Assembly: GCF_030678875.1 (NCBI RefSeq)
Contig: NZ_JAUUDS010000007.1
Location: 1-64,000, forward strand
From: Sphingomonas aurea
GTDB taxonomy: Bacteria > Pseudomonadota > Alphaproteobacteria > Sphingomonadales > Sphingomonadaceae
Direction: 5' to 3'
Length of the DNA: 64,000 nt
The stretch's first letter is position 1. The number at the start of each line of letters is the position of its first letter. Both the position numbers and the translations under genes were made by a program. Below are positions 1 to 9,300 of the stretch, piece after piece. The notes beneath the pieces were generated by a model. That model was not told the origin of the DNA. It did not search any database and was given only the letters and a program-made list of their open reading frames with translations.

Positions 1-1031
1 GTGCGCGGGCCGAGCGGCTGCTGATCGCCGCTGCGGCCGAGAGCGACGCGGCAACCCGCGCCGCGGCCGAGCGGCAGGGCCTGTCGGCGCGGGTCGACGC
101 CGCCCAGGCGGAACTGGTCGCGGCGGAGACGCAGGCGGCGATCGTCGCCCGCCTGCTTGCCCAGCGCCGTGCCGCACTCGCCGCCGAGCAGGCGCCGGTC
201 GCCGGCCTGCTCGCCGCGCTCCAGTCGCTCACCCTGCGTCCGGCGGCGGTGACGCTCGCCCAGCCGGGGTCGGTCGACGATCTCGTCCATCTCCGCGCCG
301 TGCTGACCACCGTGATCCCCGCGATCCGCAACCGCACCGGCGCGATCCGCGCGCAGGTCGCGGCGACGCGGGTCCTGGGCGAGCGGGCGGACGCGGCCGG
401 GCAGGCGCTGCGCATGGGGCGCAAGCGGCTGGACGCCGAACAGCAGGCGCTCGCCGCCGCGGAGGCGCGGCACCGCAGCCGCGCCGCAGAACTGGGCCGC
501 GGGGCCCTGTCCGAATCGGACCGTGCGCTGGCGCTGGGCGAGGCGGCGCGCGACCTGCTCGACCAGATGGCGGAGGAGGGGAAGGGACAGGCGACGCTCG
601 CCACGCTCGCCCGCCTGTCCGGCCCGCTCGCCCGCGCCGGCAGTACGGAGATGCCGCCGCCGCCGGCCGGCATCTACCGGCTGCCCGTGCAGGGTCGGCT
701 GGTCACGGGCTTCGGCGAGATATCCGAAGCGGGCGTGCGCTCGCGCGGGCTGACCATCGCCGTGCCGGCCGATACGCCCGTCGTCGCGCCGGCGGACGGC
801 ACGATCCGCTACGCCGGCGCCTTTCGCGGCTATGGCCGGATCGTCATCGTCGATCACGGCGAGGGCTGGACCAGCCTGGTCACCGGCATGGGGCCGCTGA
901 CGGTCGTGCTCGGCCAGATCGTCCATGCCGGCGACACGCTGGGGCAGGTGGGGGTGGGCGACGACCCTCGCATCACCGTCGAACTCCGCCGCAACGGTCG
1001 GCCCGTCGATGCCGCGGCGCTGGTGGGGTGA
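1..1031 (+). CDS. envC: Murein hydrolase activator EnvC-like, 5' truncated by the window edge
   Basis: The reading frame is open from base 3, so the start codon lies before the window; about 342 residues are visible. The first 200 residues are Ala/Arg/Glu-rich with heptad character, as in the coiled coil of EnvC. The last 110 or so form a LytM/M23-like fold, with the segment VTGFGEISEAGVRSRGLTIA, then VAPADGTIRYAG and VIVDHGEGW. The metal-binding positions of an active LytM enzyme (HxGxD and HxH) are not conserved: RSRGLTIA and ITVELR stand there. This matches the known degenerate state of EnvC proteins, which activate septal amidases and do not cut peptidoglycan. The downstream S41 protease gene is its usual neighbour in sphingomonads. 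Periplasmic location is expected, but the signal peptide is outside the window. Confidence 0.88.
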   Translation, partial: ARAERLLIAAAAESDAATRAAAERQGLSARVDAAQAELVAAETQAAIVARLLAQRRAALAAEQAPVAGLLAALQSLTLRPAAVTLAQPGSVDDLVHLRAVLTTVIPAIRNRTGAIRAQVAATRVLGERADAAGQALRMGRKRLDAEQQALAAAEARHRSRAAELGRGALSESDRALALGEAARDLLDQMAEEGKGQATLATLARLSGPLARAGSTEMPPPPAGIYRLPVQGRLVTGFGEISEAGVRSRGLTIAVPADTPVVAPADGTIRYAGAFRGYGRIVIVDHGEGWTSLVTGMGPLTVVLGQIVHAGDTLGQVGVGDDPRITVELRRNGRPVDAAALVG

Positions 1032-1036
1032 CCCAA

Positions 1037-1176
1037 ATCCTCCCTGCATGGAGAGGGGGACCGCCGCGAAGCGGTGGTGGAGGGGTGTCGCCGCTCGCGG
1101 TGAAGGCCCGCCAGAACGGCCGGCGACACCCCTCCATCATGGCTATGCCATGCCACCTCCCCTTGCAGGGAAGGAT
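1037..1176. repeat. Long extragenic palindromic repeat, family A copy 1
   Basis: The outer arms are tcctccctgcatggagaggg and ccacctccccttgcagggaa. The inner arms are ggaggggtgtcgcc and ggcgacacccctcc. The spacer between them is GC-rich. The element fills the gap between envC and ctpA and is closely related to the copy in the pnt operon at 28594-28729. It shares GGAGGGGTGTCGCC, its complement, and TGCCACCTCCCCTT. Folded as RNA it would give a long hairpin, so it could affect transcript processing between the two genes. Confidence 0.85.
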
Positions 1177-1247
1177 TCAGGGTCAGCCCCCGTTCAGCCG
1201 AACCCGGCTTTGCTCCCGCCTGCACAAGCGGCTAGGATCGGTCGCTC

Positions 1248-2630
1248 ATGTCGAACCCAAGGCCTGCCATGCGTCGTCCGCTCCTGACTGCCACCGCGAT
1301 CCTCGCCGCGATGTCCGCGATCCCGCTCGCCACCGCCGCGATGGCGGCCGCGGATACCGACACCTATCGCGAGTTCGACCAGTTTCTCGACGTCTTCAAC
1401 CGTATCAAGGCGAACTATGTCGACCAGGTCGACGACAAGACCCTTATCAAGGGCGCGATCGACGGGATGCTCGCCTCGCTCGACCCGCATTCGGTGTATG
1501 AGACCGGCGTCGACTACGACAATCTCCGCATCATGACCGAGGGGGCCTATGGCGGCCTCGGCCTGACGGTCGGGATGCAGGACGGCGCGGTGAAGGTGAT
1601 CGCCCCGCAGGAGGATACGCCGGCCGACCGCGCCGGGATCAAGGCAGGCGACCTGATCCTGCGCATCAACGGCGAGCTGGCCTATGGCCTGACGCTCGAC
1701 CAGGCGGTCGGCAAGATGCGCGGTCCCTCGGGCAGCAAGATCACCCTGTCGCTGGTCCGCGCCGGCCGCGACAAGCCGATCGACGTGACGATGGTGCGCG
1801 AGCGCATCGTCCAGAAACCGGTGAAGTGGGAGGTGCGCGGCGACGTCGGCTATATCAACATCAACACCTTCTCCAAGAACACCGGCGCCGAGACGCGCGC
1901 GGCGGTGGCGGCGATCACCCAGTCGCTCGGCCACAAGCCGCTCGGCTATGTCGTCGATGTCCGCAACAATGGCGGCGGCCTGCTCGACGAGGCGATCGCG
2001 GTCGCCGACACCTTCCTCGACAAGGGCGAGATCGTGTCGCAGCGCGGGCGCGGCACCGACATCGACCGCTATTATGCCGAGAGCCGCGTGCCCGGTGACG
2101 TCACCGGCGGGCTGCCGGTGGTGGTGCTGACCGACGCGGGCACCGCCTCGGCCTCGGAGATCGTCGCCGGTGCGCTGCAGGACCATCACCGCGCGCTGGT
2201 GATGGGCGAGCGCAGCTTCGGCAAGGGTTCGGTCCAGTCGGTGATCGAGCTGGGGCCGAACCGCGCGCTGAAGATCACGACGGCGCGCTACTACACCCCC
2301 TCCGGCCACTCGGTGCAGGAGGGCGGGATCGAGCCCGATATCCGCGTGCCCCAGCTGTCCGACCCCGATTACAAGGATCGCCCGATCATCCGCGAGGCGG
2401 ACCTGCGCCGCCACCTGGTCAACGAGGGCAAGGCCGACGACAAGACGCTGGAGACGGATACCAAGGACGATCCCCGCTTCACCGCCACCGCGGAGGAGCT
2501 GAAGAAGCAGGGCATCGACGACTTCCAGCTCAACTACGCGCTGAAGACCATCGCCCGCCTCGGCGGCGCCGCGCAGGTCGCGGCGGCGACCAAGCCGCGG
2601 CCGGTCGCCACCCCCACGGCGGTGAAGTGA
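1248..2630 (+). CDS. ctpA: S41 family C-terminal processing peptidase (CtpA/Prc type)
   Basis: A 460-residue periplasmic serine protease. The N-terminal signal segment is LLTATAILAAMSAIPLATAA. Next comes the helical region with YREFDQFLDVFNRIKANYVD, a PDZ domain at about residues 100-185 (GGLGLTVGMQDGAVKVIAP), and the S41 catalytic domain. The Ser/Lys dyad is in TASASEIVAGAL (around residue 300) and SFGKGSVQ (around residue 325). The C-terminal 40 residues are Ala/Pro/Thr-rich. A second ATG seven codons downstream (MRRPLLTATA) would give a more usual signal peptide, so the true start could be there. It lies between envC and dsbB on one strand, in an envelope-maintenance cluster. Confidence 0.95.
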   Translation: MSNPRPAMRRPLLTATAILAAMSAIPLATAAMAAADTDTYREFDQFLDVFNRIKANYVDQVDDKTLIKGAIDGMLASLDPHSVYETGVDYDNLRIMTEGAYGGLGLTVGMQDGAVKVIAPQEDTPADRAGIKAGDLILRINGELAYGLTLDQAVGKMRGPSGSKITLSLVRAGRDKPIDVTMVRERIVQKPVKWEVRGDVGYININTFSKNTGAETRAAVAAITQSLGHKPLGYVVDVRNNGGGLLDEAIAVADTFLDKGEIVSQRGRGTDIDRYYAESRVPGDVTGGLPVVVLTDAGTASASEIVAGALQDHHRALVMGERSFGKGSVQSVIELGPNRALKITTARYYTPSGHSVQEGGIEPDIRVPQLSDPDYKDRPIIREADLRRHLVNEGKADDKTLETDTKDDPRFTATAEELKKQGIDDFQLNYALKTIARLGGAAQVAAATKPRPVATPTAVK

Positions 2631-2634
2631 CCCC

Positions 2635-3117
2635 ATGACGCGGCGTTTCGGCCCGGCGCACTGGCTCGCCTTCCTCCTGCCGCTCTCTCTTCTCGCCGGA
2701 GTGTGGGGCGCGCAGCTGATCGGCGGGCTCTACCCGTGCGAGATGTGCCATTGGCAGCGCTGGCCGCATTATGCCGCACTTGGCATCGCCGCGCTCGCCT
2801 TCCTGGTGCCGCAGCCGCGCGCCCGCCGCGCGCTGGTCGCGCTCGCTGCCGTTGCCATCGCGGTGTCGGGGGCGATCGGGGTCGCCCATGCCGGGGTCGA
2901 ATATGGCTGGTGGCACGGCTTCACCGCCTGCACCTCGACGATCGACTTTTCCGGCCTCGCGCCCAGCCAGCGGCTCGACGCGATCATGAAAGCGCCGCTG
3001 ATCCGCTGCGACCGTCCGGCCTGGACGCTGTTCGGCATCTCGCTGGCCGGGTTCAACGCCCTCTTCTCGCTCGGCGGTGCGATCACCATCTTGGCGCTGT
3101 TGAGGAGAGCGCGATGA
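2635..3117 (+). CDS. dsbB: Disulfide bond formation protein B
   Basis: A 160-residue inner-membrane protein with four predicted transmembrane helices. The first periplasmic loop carries the redox pair C35/C38 in YPCEMCHWQRW. The second loop carries C99 and C125 (FTACTSTIDF and LIRCDRPAW), spaced as in DsbB. The family reoxidises DsbA and passes electrons to ubiquinone. The gene starts four bases after the ctpA stop, and its TGA overlaps the next ATG (ATGA), so it is probably translated from the same message. No DsbA is visible in the window. Confidence 0.93.
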   Translation: MTRRFGPAHWLAFLLPLSLLAGVWGAQLIGGLYPCEMCHWQRWPHYAALGIAALAFLVPQPRARRALVALAAVAIAVSGAIGVAHAGVEYGWWHGFTACTSTIDFSGLAPSQRLDAIMKAPLIRCDRPAWTLFGISLAGFNALFSLGGAITILALLRRAR

Positions 3118-3650
3118 AGGCATGGCAACCGGGTGACCGGCATGAGGCGACCGACGCGATGATCCGCGTCGACCAGGCCGGCGAGTATGGCGCGACCCGC
3201 ATCTATGCCGGACAGCTGGCGGTGCTGGGCGACCGTCACCCTGCATCGCGCGCGATCCACCACATGGCCGCGCAGGAAGAGCGCCACCGCGCCTTCTTCG
3301 ACCGGATGATCGCCGAGCGTGGCGTGCGGCCGACCCTGCTCCAGCCGTTCTGGAACGTCGCCGGTTTCGCACTGGGCGCGGCGACCGCGGCGCTGGGGCC
3401 GGACGCGGCGATGGCCTGCACCGCCGCGGTCGAGACCGAGATCGACAAGCACTATGCCGAACAGCTCGCCGAACTGGGCGACAGCGATCCCGAGCTGTCG
3501 GAGGCGATCGCCGATTTCCAGGCCGAGGAGCTGGAGCACCGCGACCATGCACTGGCCGCAGGGGCGGAGAACGCGTTCGGCTATCCGATCCTGTCGGGCG
3601 TGATCCGGCTGGGCTGTAAGGTCGCGATCGCGGCCGCCAAGCGTATCTGA
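3114..3650 (+). CDS. coq7: Demethoxyubiquinone hydroxylase family protein (Coq7-type diiron)
   Basis: 178 residues. The start is the ATG that overlaps the dsbB stop, preceded by TTGAGGAGAG. The diiron ligand motifs of the Coq7 family are present in order: AGEYGATRIY (E24), AAQEERHRAFF (residues 52-62, ExxH), ETEIDKHY, and EELEHRDHAL (ExxH). Coq7 hydroxylates demethoxyubiquinone at C6 in ubiquinone synthesis as a peripheral membrane enzyme. Placement directly behind dsbB, whose electron acceptor is ubiquinone, fits. The same reading frame is open further upstream across dsbB, but that part is antisense-like shadow sequence. Confidence 0.93.
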   Translation: MKAWQPGDRHEATDAMIRVDQAGEYGATRIYAGQLAVLGDRHPASRAIHHMAAQEERHRAFFDRMIAERGVRPTLLQPFWNVAGFALGAATAALGPDAAMACTAAVETEIDKHYAEQLAELGDSDPELSEAIADFQAEELEHRDHALAAGAENAFGYPILSGVIRLGCKVAIAAAKRI

Positions 3651-3665
3651 GTTGGGAGAGCAGGT

Positions 3666-4118
3666 GTGAAGAAACTGGCGATTCTCGCCGTGGCGCTGGG
3701 ATTGGCGACCCCTGCCGTGGCGCAGCAGGCGGCGCTGCCCGGCGCGGAGCGGCCCCGCCCGGTCCAGCAGCAGACCGGCGTCGGGCGCGGCGCCCCGGTC
3801 AACGGCGTCCTCGTCCTCTACGGCAACGAGAAATGCCCGACCAACAGCGACGGCGACGAGATCGTGATCTGCGAACACCGCAGCGCGCAGGAACAATATC
3901 GTGTCCCCAAGGAGCTGCGCGACCTCCAGATCACGCCCGAGAACCAGAGCTGGGCGGTCCGCGCGCAGGACACGCTGAGCGCAGGCGTCGGCGTCAACGG
4001 CATCGGCAGCTGCTCGCCCGTCGGTCCTGGCGGCGCCACCGGCTGCTTCGGCCAGGCCGCCCGCGCCAACCGCGCGATTAACAAGGCGCGCAAGGCCGAA
4101 GAGACGCCGGCCGACTGA
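3666..4118 (+). CDS. Small secreted protein of unknown function
   Basis: 150 residues from a GTG start preceded by GGGAGAGCAG. The leader KKLAILAVALGLATPAVAQQ is a clear Sec signal peptide cleaved after AVA. The mature part has four cysteines (EKCP, VICEH, GSCSP, GCFGQ), which may pair as two disulfides, and ends in a basic tail. I recognise no catalytic motif. The gene follows dsbB-coq7 by 15 bases and so probably belongs to the same transcript. A periplasmic protein with paired cysteines next to dsbB suggests, but does not show, that it needs oxidative folding. Confidence 0.75.
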   Translation: MKKLAILAVALGLATPAVAQQAALPGAERPRPVQQQTGVGRGAPVNGVLVLYGNEKCPTNSDGDEIVICEHRSAQEQYRVPKELRDLQITPENQSWAVRAQDTLSAGVGVNGIGSCSPVGPGGATGCFGQAARANRAINKARKAEETPAD

Positions 4119-4144
4119 GCGGCGGTTGGTCGCACCCAAGCACG

Positions 4145-4216
4145 TGCTCCCGCGAAGGCGGGAGCCCAGTGTTCTGGGCATGAGCGAAACACCGGGTTCC
4201 CGCCTTCGCGGGAACA
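4145..4216. repeat. REP-like extragenic palindrome (family B, inverted pair)
   Basis: The arms tgctcccgcgaaggcgggag and ttcccgccttcgcgggaaca enclose about 30 bases. The unit CCCGCGAAGGCGGG is the same core seen at 16744-16842 and, as CCCGCGCAGGCGGG, at 59957-60051. It fills the space between two plus-strand genes. Confidence 0.85.
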
Positions 4217-4235
4217 CGGATAGGGTCGGCGTGAC

Positions 4236-5627
4236 ATGACCACCCCTGCACCCCGCAAGATCCTCCTCTTCCTCCTCGTCTGGCTCTCCGCCGCATGGTT
4301 CGGATCGTGGGAGTTCAACCCCAACAACGCCACCCGCCTGTTCGCCGCGATCAGCCTGGTCGAGGACGGCGACGCGCGGATCGACGAATTCGCCCCGCTG
4401 ACGATCGACAAGGCGCAGTTCGACGGCCACGTCTTCCTCGACAAGGCGCCGGGCATGACGCTGATGGCCCTGCCCGCCGTGGCGCTTGCCACCGCAGTCA
4501 CGGGCGAGCGGTCGACCGCGATGCCGCTGCGCTTCGACGATCCCGCCCTCGGTCGCTTCCTCCGGCTCCGCCTGCGCCTTGCCGCCGCGAGCGGCCCGGC
4601 GCTGCTCACCGCGATCGCTGCGGTGTTGCTCTACGACCTTGCCCTCGCGCTCACCGGCAGCGCGGCGGCGGCACTGGTCGCGGCGCTCGGCTACGCGCTC
4701 GGCACGCCGGCCTGGGGCTGGTCGACGACGATCGCTGGCCATGCCGCGGTGGCGGCGCTCTATGTGATCGCGGTGTGGGCGCTATGGCAGGGCAGGGGGC
4801 GTTATGCGCTGCTCGGCGGGGCGGCGCTCGGCTGGGCGGTGGTCGTCGAGTATCAGGCGGTCCTCGCCGGCCTCGCCATTGCCTTCTGGGCGGCGTGGCA
4901 GTGGCGCACCCGGCTCGACCATCGCCGCCTGCTCGCCCTCGCAGCGGCGGGCGGGGTGGTCGCGCTGCTGCCGCTTGGCGCCTATAACCAGCTCGCCTTC
5001 GGTACGCCGTTCCGCATCGCCTATGCGGGGGTGCAGGGGTTCGAGGGCATGCAGCAGGGCCTGTTCGGGCTCACCTGGCCACGCCCGCGCGTGCTGCTCG
5101 AGATCCTTGTCGGCGACCGGCGCGGGCTGTTCTGGTGTGCGCCGGTGCTGCTACTGGCGCCGATGGGCCTCAGCCTGATCGCCGAGCGTCCGCGCACCCG
5201 CGGCCTCGCCGCGGTGGCCGCGGCGGTGATCGCCATCGTCCTCCTCGTCAACGCCGCCTATTTCTACTGGGACGGCGGCAATTCCACCGGCCCGCGCCAC
5301 GCCGTCCCGCTGGTCGGCCTCGCCGCGCTCGGGCTGGCGGCGGCGTGGCAGGCGGGCGGCTGGACCCGCCTCGCCATCGCCGTGCTGCTGCCCGTGTCGA
5401 TGGCGATCAACCTGATGATCGCCGCCGCCGAGATCTTCGCACCGCCCGAATATCGCTGGCCACTGTGGAGCGCGGTGTACGAGCTGCGCTTCAGCCGCGG
5501 CGACCTGCGCAGCTGGCCCAGCGAGTGGCTCGGCTGGACGCCATGGCACGGCTTCCAGCTCTACCTAGCGGTCGCGCTGCCTTTGCTGCTGCTGCTGGTA
5601 CGCAGCGTCAGGCGCGGTTCTTCCTGA
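4236..5627 (+). CDS. Polytopic membrane protein, possible GT-C type glycosyltransferase
   Basis: 463 residues with 10-12 hydrophobic segments spread along the whole length. The first loop contains an acidic stretch (NNATRLFAAISLVEDGDARI, then GHVFLDKAPGMTL). In lipid-linked-sugar GT-C enzymes (PMT/ArnT-like) a catalytic aspartate lies in this first extracytoplasmic loop, and the DKAPG segment recurs in such proteins. The family assignment is therefore plausible but not proven. The 3' end overlaps the end of the convergent DedA gene by 20 bases. No sugar-pathway genes are nearby to indicate a substrate. Confidence 0.72.
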   Translation: MTTPAPRKILLFLLVWLSAAWFGSWEFNPNNATRLFAAISLVEDGDARIDEFAPLTIDKAQFDGHVFLDKAPGMTLMALPAVALATAVTGERSTAMPLRFDDPALGRFLRLRLRLAAASGPALLTAIAAVLLYDLALALTGSAAAALVAALGYALGTPAWGWSTTIAGHAAVAALYVIAVWALWQGRGRYALLGGAALGWAVVVEYQAVLAGLAIAFWAAWQWRTRLDHRRLLALAAAGGVVALLPLGAYNQLAFGTPFRIAYAGVQGFEGMQQGLFGLTWPRPRVLLEILVGDRRGLFWCAPVLLLAPMGLSLIAERPRTRGLAAVAAAVIAIVLLVNAAYFYWDGGNSTGPRHAVPLVGLAALGLAAAWQAGGWTRLAIAVLLPVSMAINLMIAAAEIFAPPEYRWPLWSAVYELRFSRGDLRSWPSEWLGWTPWHGFQLYLAVALPLLLLLVRSVRRGSS

Positions 5628-6243
5628 TCCCGCGCACCCGGTGCCAGACATAGAAGCCGACCGCCGCGACCAGCACCAGCCCGATCGCCAGATCCGCCTG
5701 GTGGAAGAACGCCTTCAGTCGCGGGTCGCTGTTCCACTTGTCGCCCAGCGTCATGCCGATCCATGCCAGTCCCAGGCAGAACGGCCACGACCCGATGAAG
5801 GTATAGAGGTGGAACGGCACCAGCTTCATCCGCGCGACGCCGGCCGGAAAGGCGATAAAGGTGCGGATCACCGGCAGCAGCCGCCCGATCAGCACCGCCG
5901 CCGGCCCCCAGCGCGCGAAGAAGCGGTCCGCCATGTCCAGCTCGTCCGCGCCGATCAGCAGATACCGTCCCCAGCGCTCCGCCAGCGGCCGGCCGCCGCG
6001 CTTGCCGACCTCGTAGGCGACGATCGAGCCCAGGTTGCACCCCAGCGCCCCCGCCGTCGCCGCCAGGAACAGGTCGAACCGTCCCGTCGATACCAGATAG
6101 CCCGCGAACGGCATGATGATCTCCGACGGCAGCGGCACGCACGCGCTCTCGATCGCCATCAGCAACGCGATCCCGGCATATCCGCCCGACGAGATGACCC
6201 AGATGGTGAAACCCGCCAGGGCCGCGATGATCTTCTCGAACAT
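5608..6243 (-). CDS. DedA family membrane protein
   Basis: About 211 residues starting at MFEKIIAALAGF. An in-frame extension upstream exists but looks non-coding. DedA features are visible: AIESACVPLPSEIIMPFAGY (the conserved E..P.PSE motif), GxxxG-like helices (GALGCNLGSIVAYEVGKRGG), and FARWGPAAVLIGRLLPVIRT followed by FPAGVARM. DedA/VTT proteins are linked to lipid scrambling (undecaprenyl phosphate or phospholipid recycling) and to membrane potential. It is convergent with the preceding membrane gene, with a short 3' overlap. Confidence 0.9.
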   Translation of the reverse strand: MFEKIIAALAGFTIWVISSGGYAGIALLMAIESACVPLPSEIIMPFAGYLVSTGRFDLFLAATAGALGCNLGSIVAYEVGKRGGRPLAERWGRYLLIGADELDMADRFFARWGPAAVLIGRLLPVIRTFIAFPAGVARMKLVPFHLYTFIGSWPFCLGLAWIGMTLGDKWNSDPRLKAFFHQADLAIGLVLVAAVGFYVWHRVRGIRKNRA

Positions 6244-6345
6244 AGGCGCCGCTTGGGCGAACCGACCGAAGCGGTCAACCGCAACCACTCTGCAGCGTGG
6301 CGGAGCGAAAAGGCGGCCATCCCGGTGGGACGGCCGCCGATCCGA

Positions 6346-9300
6346 TCACCAGACCTTGGCGCGCAGACCCACGCGAAGGGTTCGGCCCCAGTTGTTGTAA
6401 TACCAGGGATAGGTGTTCTGGAACGATCCCGTCCCGTTCGCTCCATAGCCGATGATCGGCGGATCCTTGTCGAACAGGTTCTGGGTGTTGAACCAGACCT
6501 GGACGTTCCGGGTCAGCGGGTACGTGATCGAAAGATCGAACAGGTTCTGCGGCGGCAGGCGCGGGATCAGCGGATAGGTGTCCGTGGTCCAGTTGGTGGG
6601 CTTGGATGCCAGTACGGGATCGGACGACCGCTTGGCATTGATCGTCGGTGCGGCATAGCGCCACGTCAGGTTGATGTTACCCTTCCACGGCATGTCCCAA
6701 CCGATATTGGCATAGTGCCGATACCGGGGGGTCAGATCGTTGCAGAAGAAGCCGAAATAGCCAAGGCATGAATAGACGGGCGTTCCGGGCGCGAACTGGC
6801 GATCGTTCTTCAGAAAGACCGTGCCGTTCAGGCTCAGGTTCAATTGACCCAGATTGATGCCGATCCGATCCTTCGACAGTCTGATCGGATAGTATAGTCC
6901 GAAATCAATACCGTCGGTCCTCACGAAACCGGAATTGTTGTACCGCGCGTTGATCTCCGTCACGCGTCCATCGCTCGGATCCCGGCTGATAAGCCCGCAG
7001 AAGAATTCCGTATGCTGGTTGAAGCACTGGTCCGAGATCAGGTCCGTCCGCACCCACTCGAACGCACCCTGGATCTTGATCGAGTAATAGTCGAGCGAGG
7101 CCGAGAAGCCCGGCAGAAAGCGCGGCTGGGTCACGATGCCGGCGGTGATGCTCCGCGAGGTTTCGGGGCGAAGATTGGGATTGCCGCCGGGCCGGAACTG
7201 GGTGAGGCAGAAGCCGTTCTGGTCGCAATTGTTCGTCACCGCCAACGCATCATATTGCTGCTGCGTGATGCCGGAAGGAGCGCATTGCTCGAACGTCAGG
7301 CGCTGCTTTTGCGGGTCGCCTTCCTTCTGGGGCTTGCCAGGCATTGCGCAGCGATCTTCGAAATAGTTCTGATAGGGTACCGAACCCTGCAAACGCTCGA
7401 GGAAGCCACGCCGTACCGCCCGATTGATGCTGCCACGGAAACCAAGGCCGGCGAACGGACGATAGATGAAATCCGCCTTCCAGGTCTGCACCAGATTGTC
7501 GAGCGACTTGTACTTCGACGCGCGATACGCGCCGCTGATCGTCAGGTCCTCCAGCAGGGGCTTGGCCTGAACGATCGGCAACGACAATTCGCCGCCAAGT
7601 TCGTCGACGGTGTCGACGCCGGAATATTTCGACCACCAGGAGAACGCGCCGAAGCCCTGCTCGGATACGCGGTTCCAGCGATGCTCGGCAACCAGGGCGA
7701 AGCCGACGCCGTCGGAAGCGAACGGGCTCTTGATGCCGTACTTGTCCAGTCGGCCTGCGATGGAGCCGTTGATGACCATCTGCTCCTGCTTGACCTGGCT
7801 CGAGCCCGAGGAGGTCAGATAGGACCAGACCGCCGGATTGGGGCCGTTGGAGGTGAAGCCGTCAAGCGGGATGCAGTTCGGGTCCGTGCCGTCGACCACC
7901 GATTGACAGGTCGGCACGCCGTTGAAGTTGACGACCTGCATCGCCCGGATGAACAGCGGCGCCTTGCCCTGATCGAAGATGTTGGTACCGGCATAGTTCT
8001 CGACACGCTTCGAACGCTGGAAACCCAGGTCGAAGGTCATGTCATCGACCAGCTTGCCCGATAAATGCGCAGCGGCCCGCCACGTGCTGACGGCATAGGT
8101 ATATCGGCCCGTATTGTCGGGACGATACACGTTCATCCACATCATTTCGGACTGGCCGGCCTGGCCGGCATTATCACCGCAGATGATCTGCGCCTGCTGT
8201 GCGCTGAGGAACGGGTTGTCGCACGGCATCATGAAACCCGGCGAGTAGAACCAGTTGCTGAACTGAACCTCGCCGCCGGACTTGTCGGAGCTGTACAGGA
8301 AGTTTGAATCCAGCTTCATCGACGATGTGATGTCGAAGGTCAGGAAACCGCCGGTGTTGACCCGGTTGACCCTGCGTTGCAGCCAGTCGTTCTGGGGCGT
8401 CCGCGTGATGTCGTCGACGTCATAGGGGCGAAAGTTGCGCGACCCGTCCTTGGCGTTCGTCCAGTCACCGCCACCGGCGCCGAACCAGTTATAGGGGTTC
8501 GCCTCGTTGAAGCCGCACGCCCAGGTGTCGTTCGCCAGGAACGCGCTATCCGGGGCATTCTGGTATACCGGGCAGCCGGTATGGTCGAACATGCTGATCT
8601 TCATCGGCATCAGCCGATTATAGGTGGCGAACACGCTGATGTTGCCGCGACCCTTTGCGAAATTCTGACCAGCGGCGATGCTGCCGAAATACGCTTCGCC
8701 GCCGAAGGCATGCCGGGGCGGTCGCGGATAACCGGCGTCGTCGAGCAGGTTGAGCATGAACTGATTGTCGTTCGTGCTCTGCTGTGCGCTCGCCTCGAAA
8801 TTGAGTTGAACGCCGGTGAAGCGGCGCTTGACGATGTAGTTGACGACACCCGCGATCGCGTCCGATCCATAGACTGCCGAGGCGCCGCCGGTCAGGATGT
8901 CGATGCGCTCCAGCATCGGTGCCGGAATGACGTTGGCGTCATTGTCCATGCGATCACCATTGAGCAGCACGAGCGTGCGACCCGAGCCAAGGCCGCGCAG
9001 GTTTATGCGCGCGGGGCCCTTGCGCGGGTCGGTGCTGCTGCCGCGATCGCCCGTCATGGGCGCGATTTGCGGCATCAGGCTGAGCACGTCGCTCAGCCGG
9101 CCGAGCCCGCGATCGCCGATCATGTCCTTGTCGATGATGGCGAGCGGTGCAGACGTCGTCAGATCGGTGCGCCGGATGCGGCTGCCCGTGACGAGGATCT
9201 CGTCGGACGATGTCGCCGGGCGCTTCGTCTTCGTATCGGCTTTCTTGTCGGTCGTCGTATCCGTCCCGGCGCCGTCGGCGCTCGTGACATTCTGGTCAGC

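Noticed and set aside
1194..2636. 480-codon open frame opposite ctpA
   Set aside because: Antisense mirror of a clear S41 protease; sequence is low-complexity Asp/Arg/His without family features.
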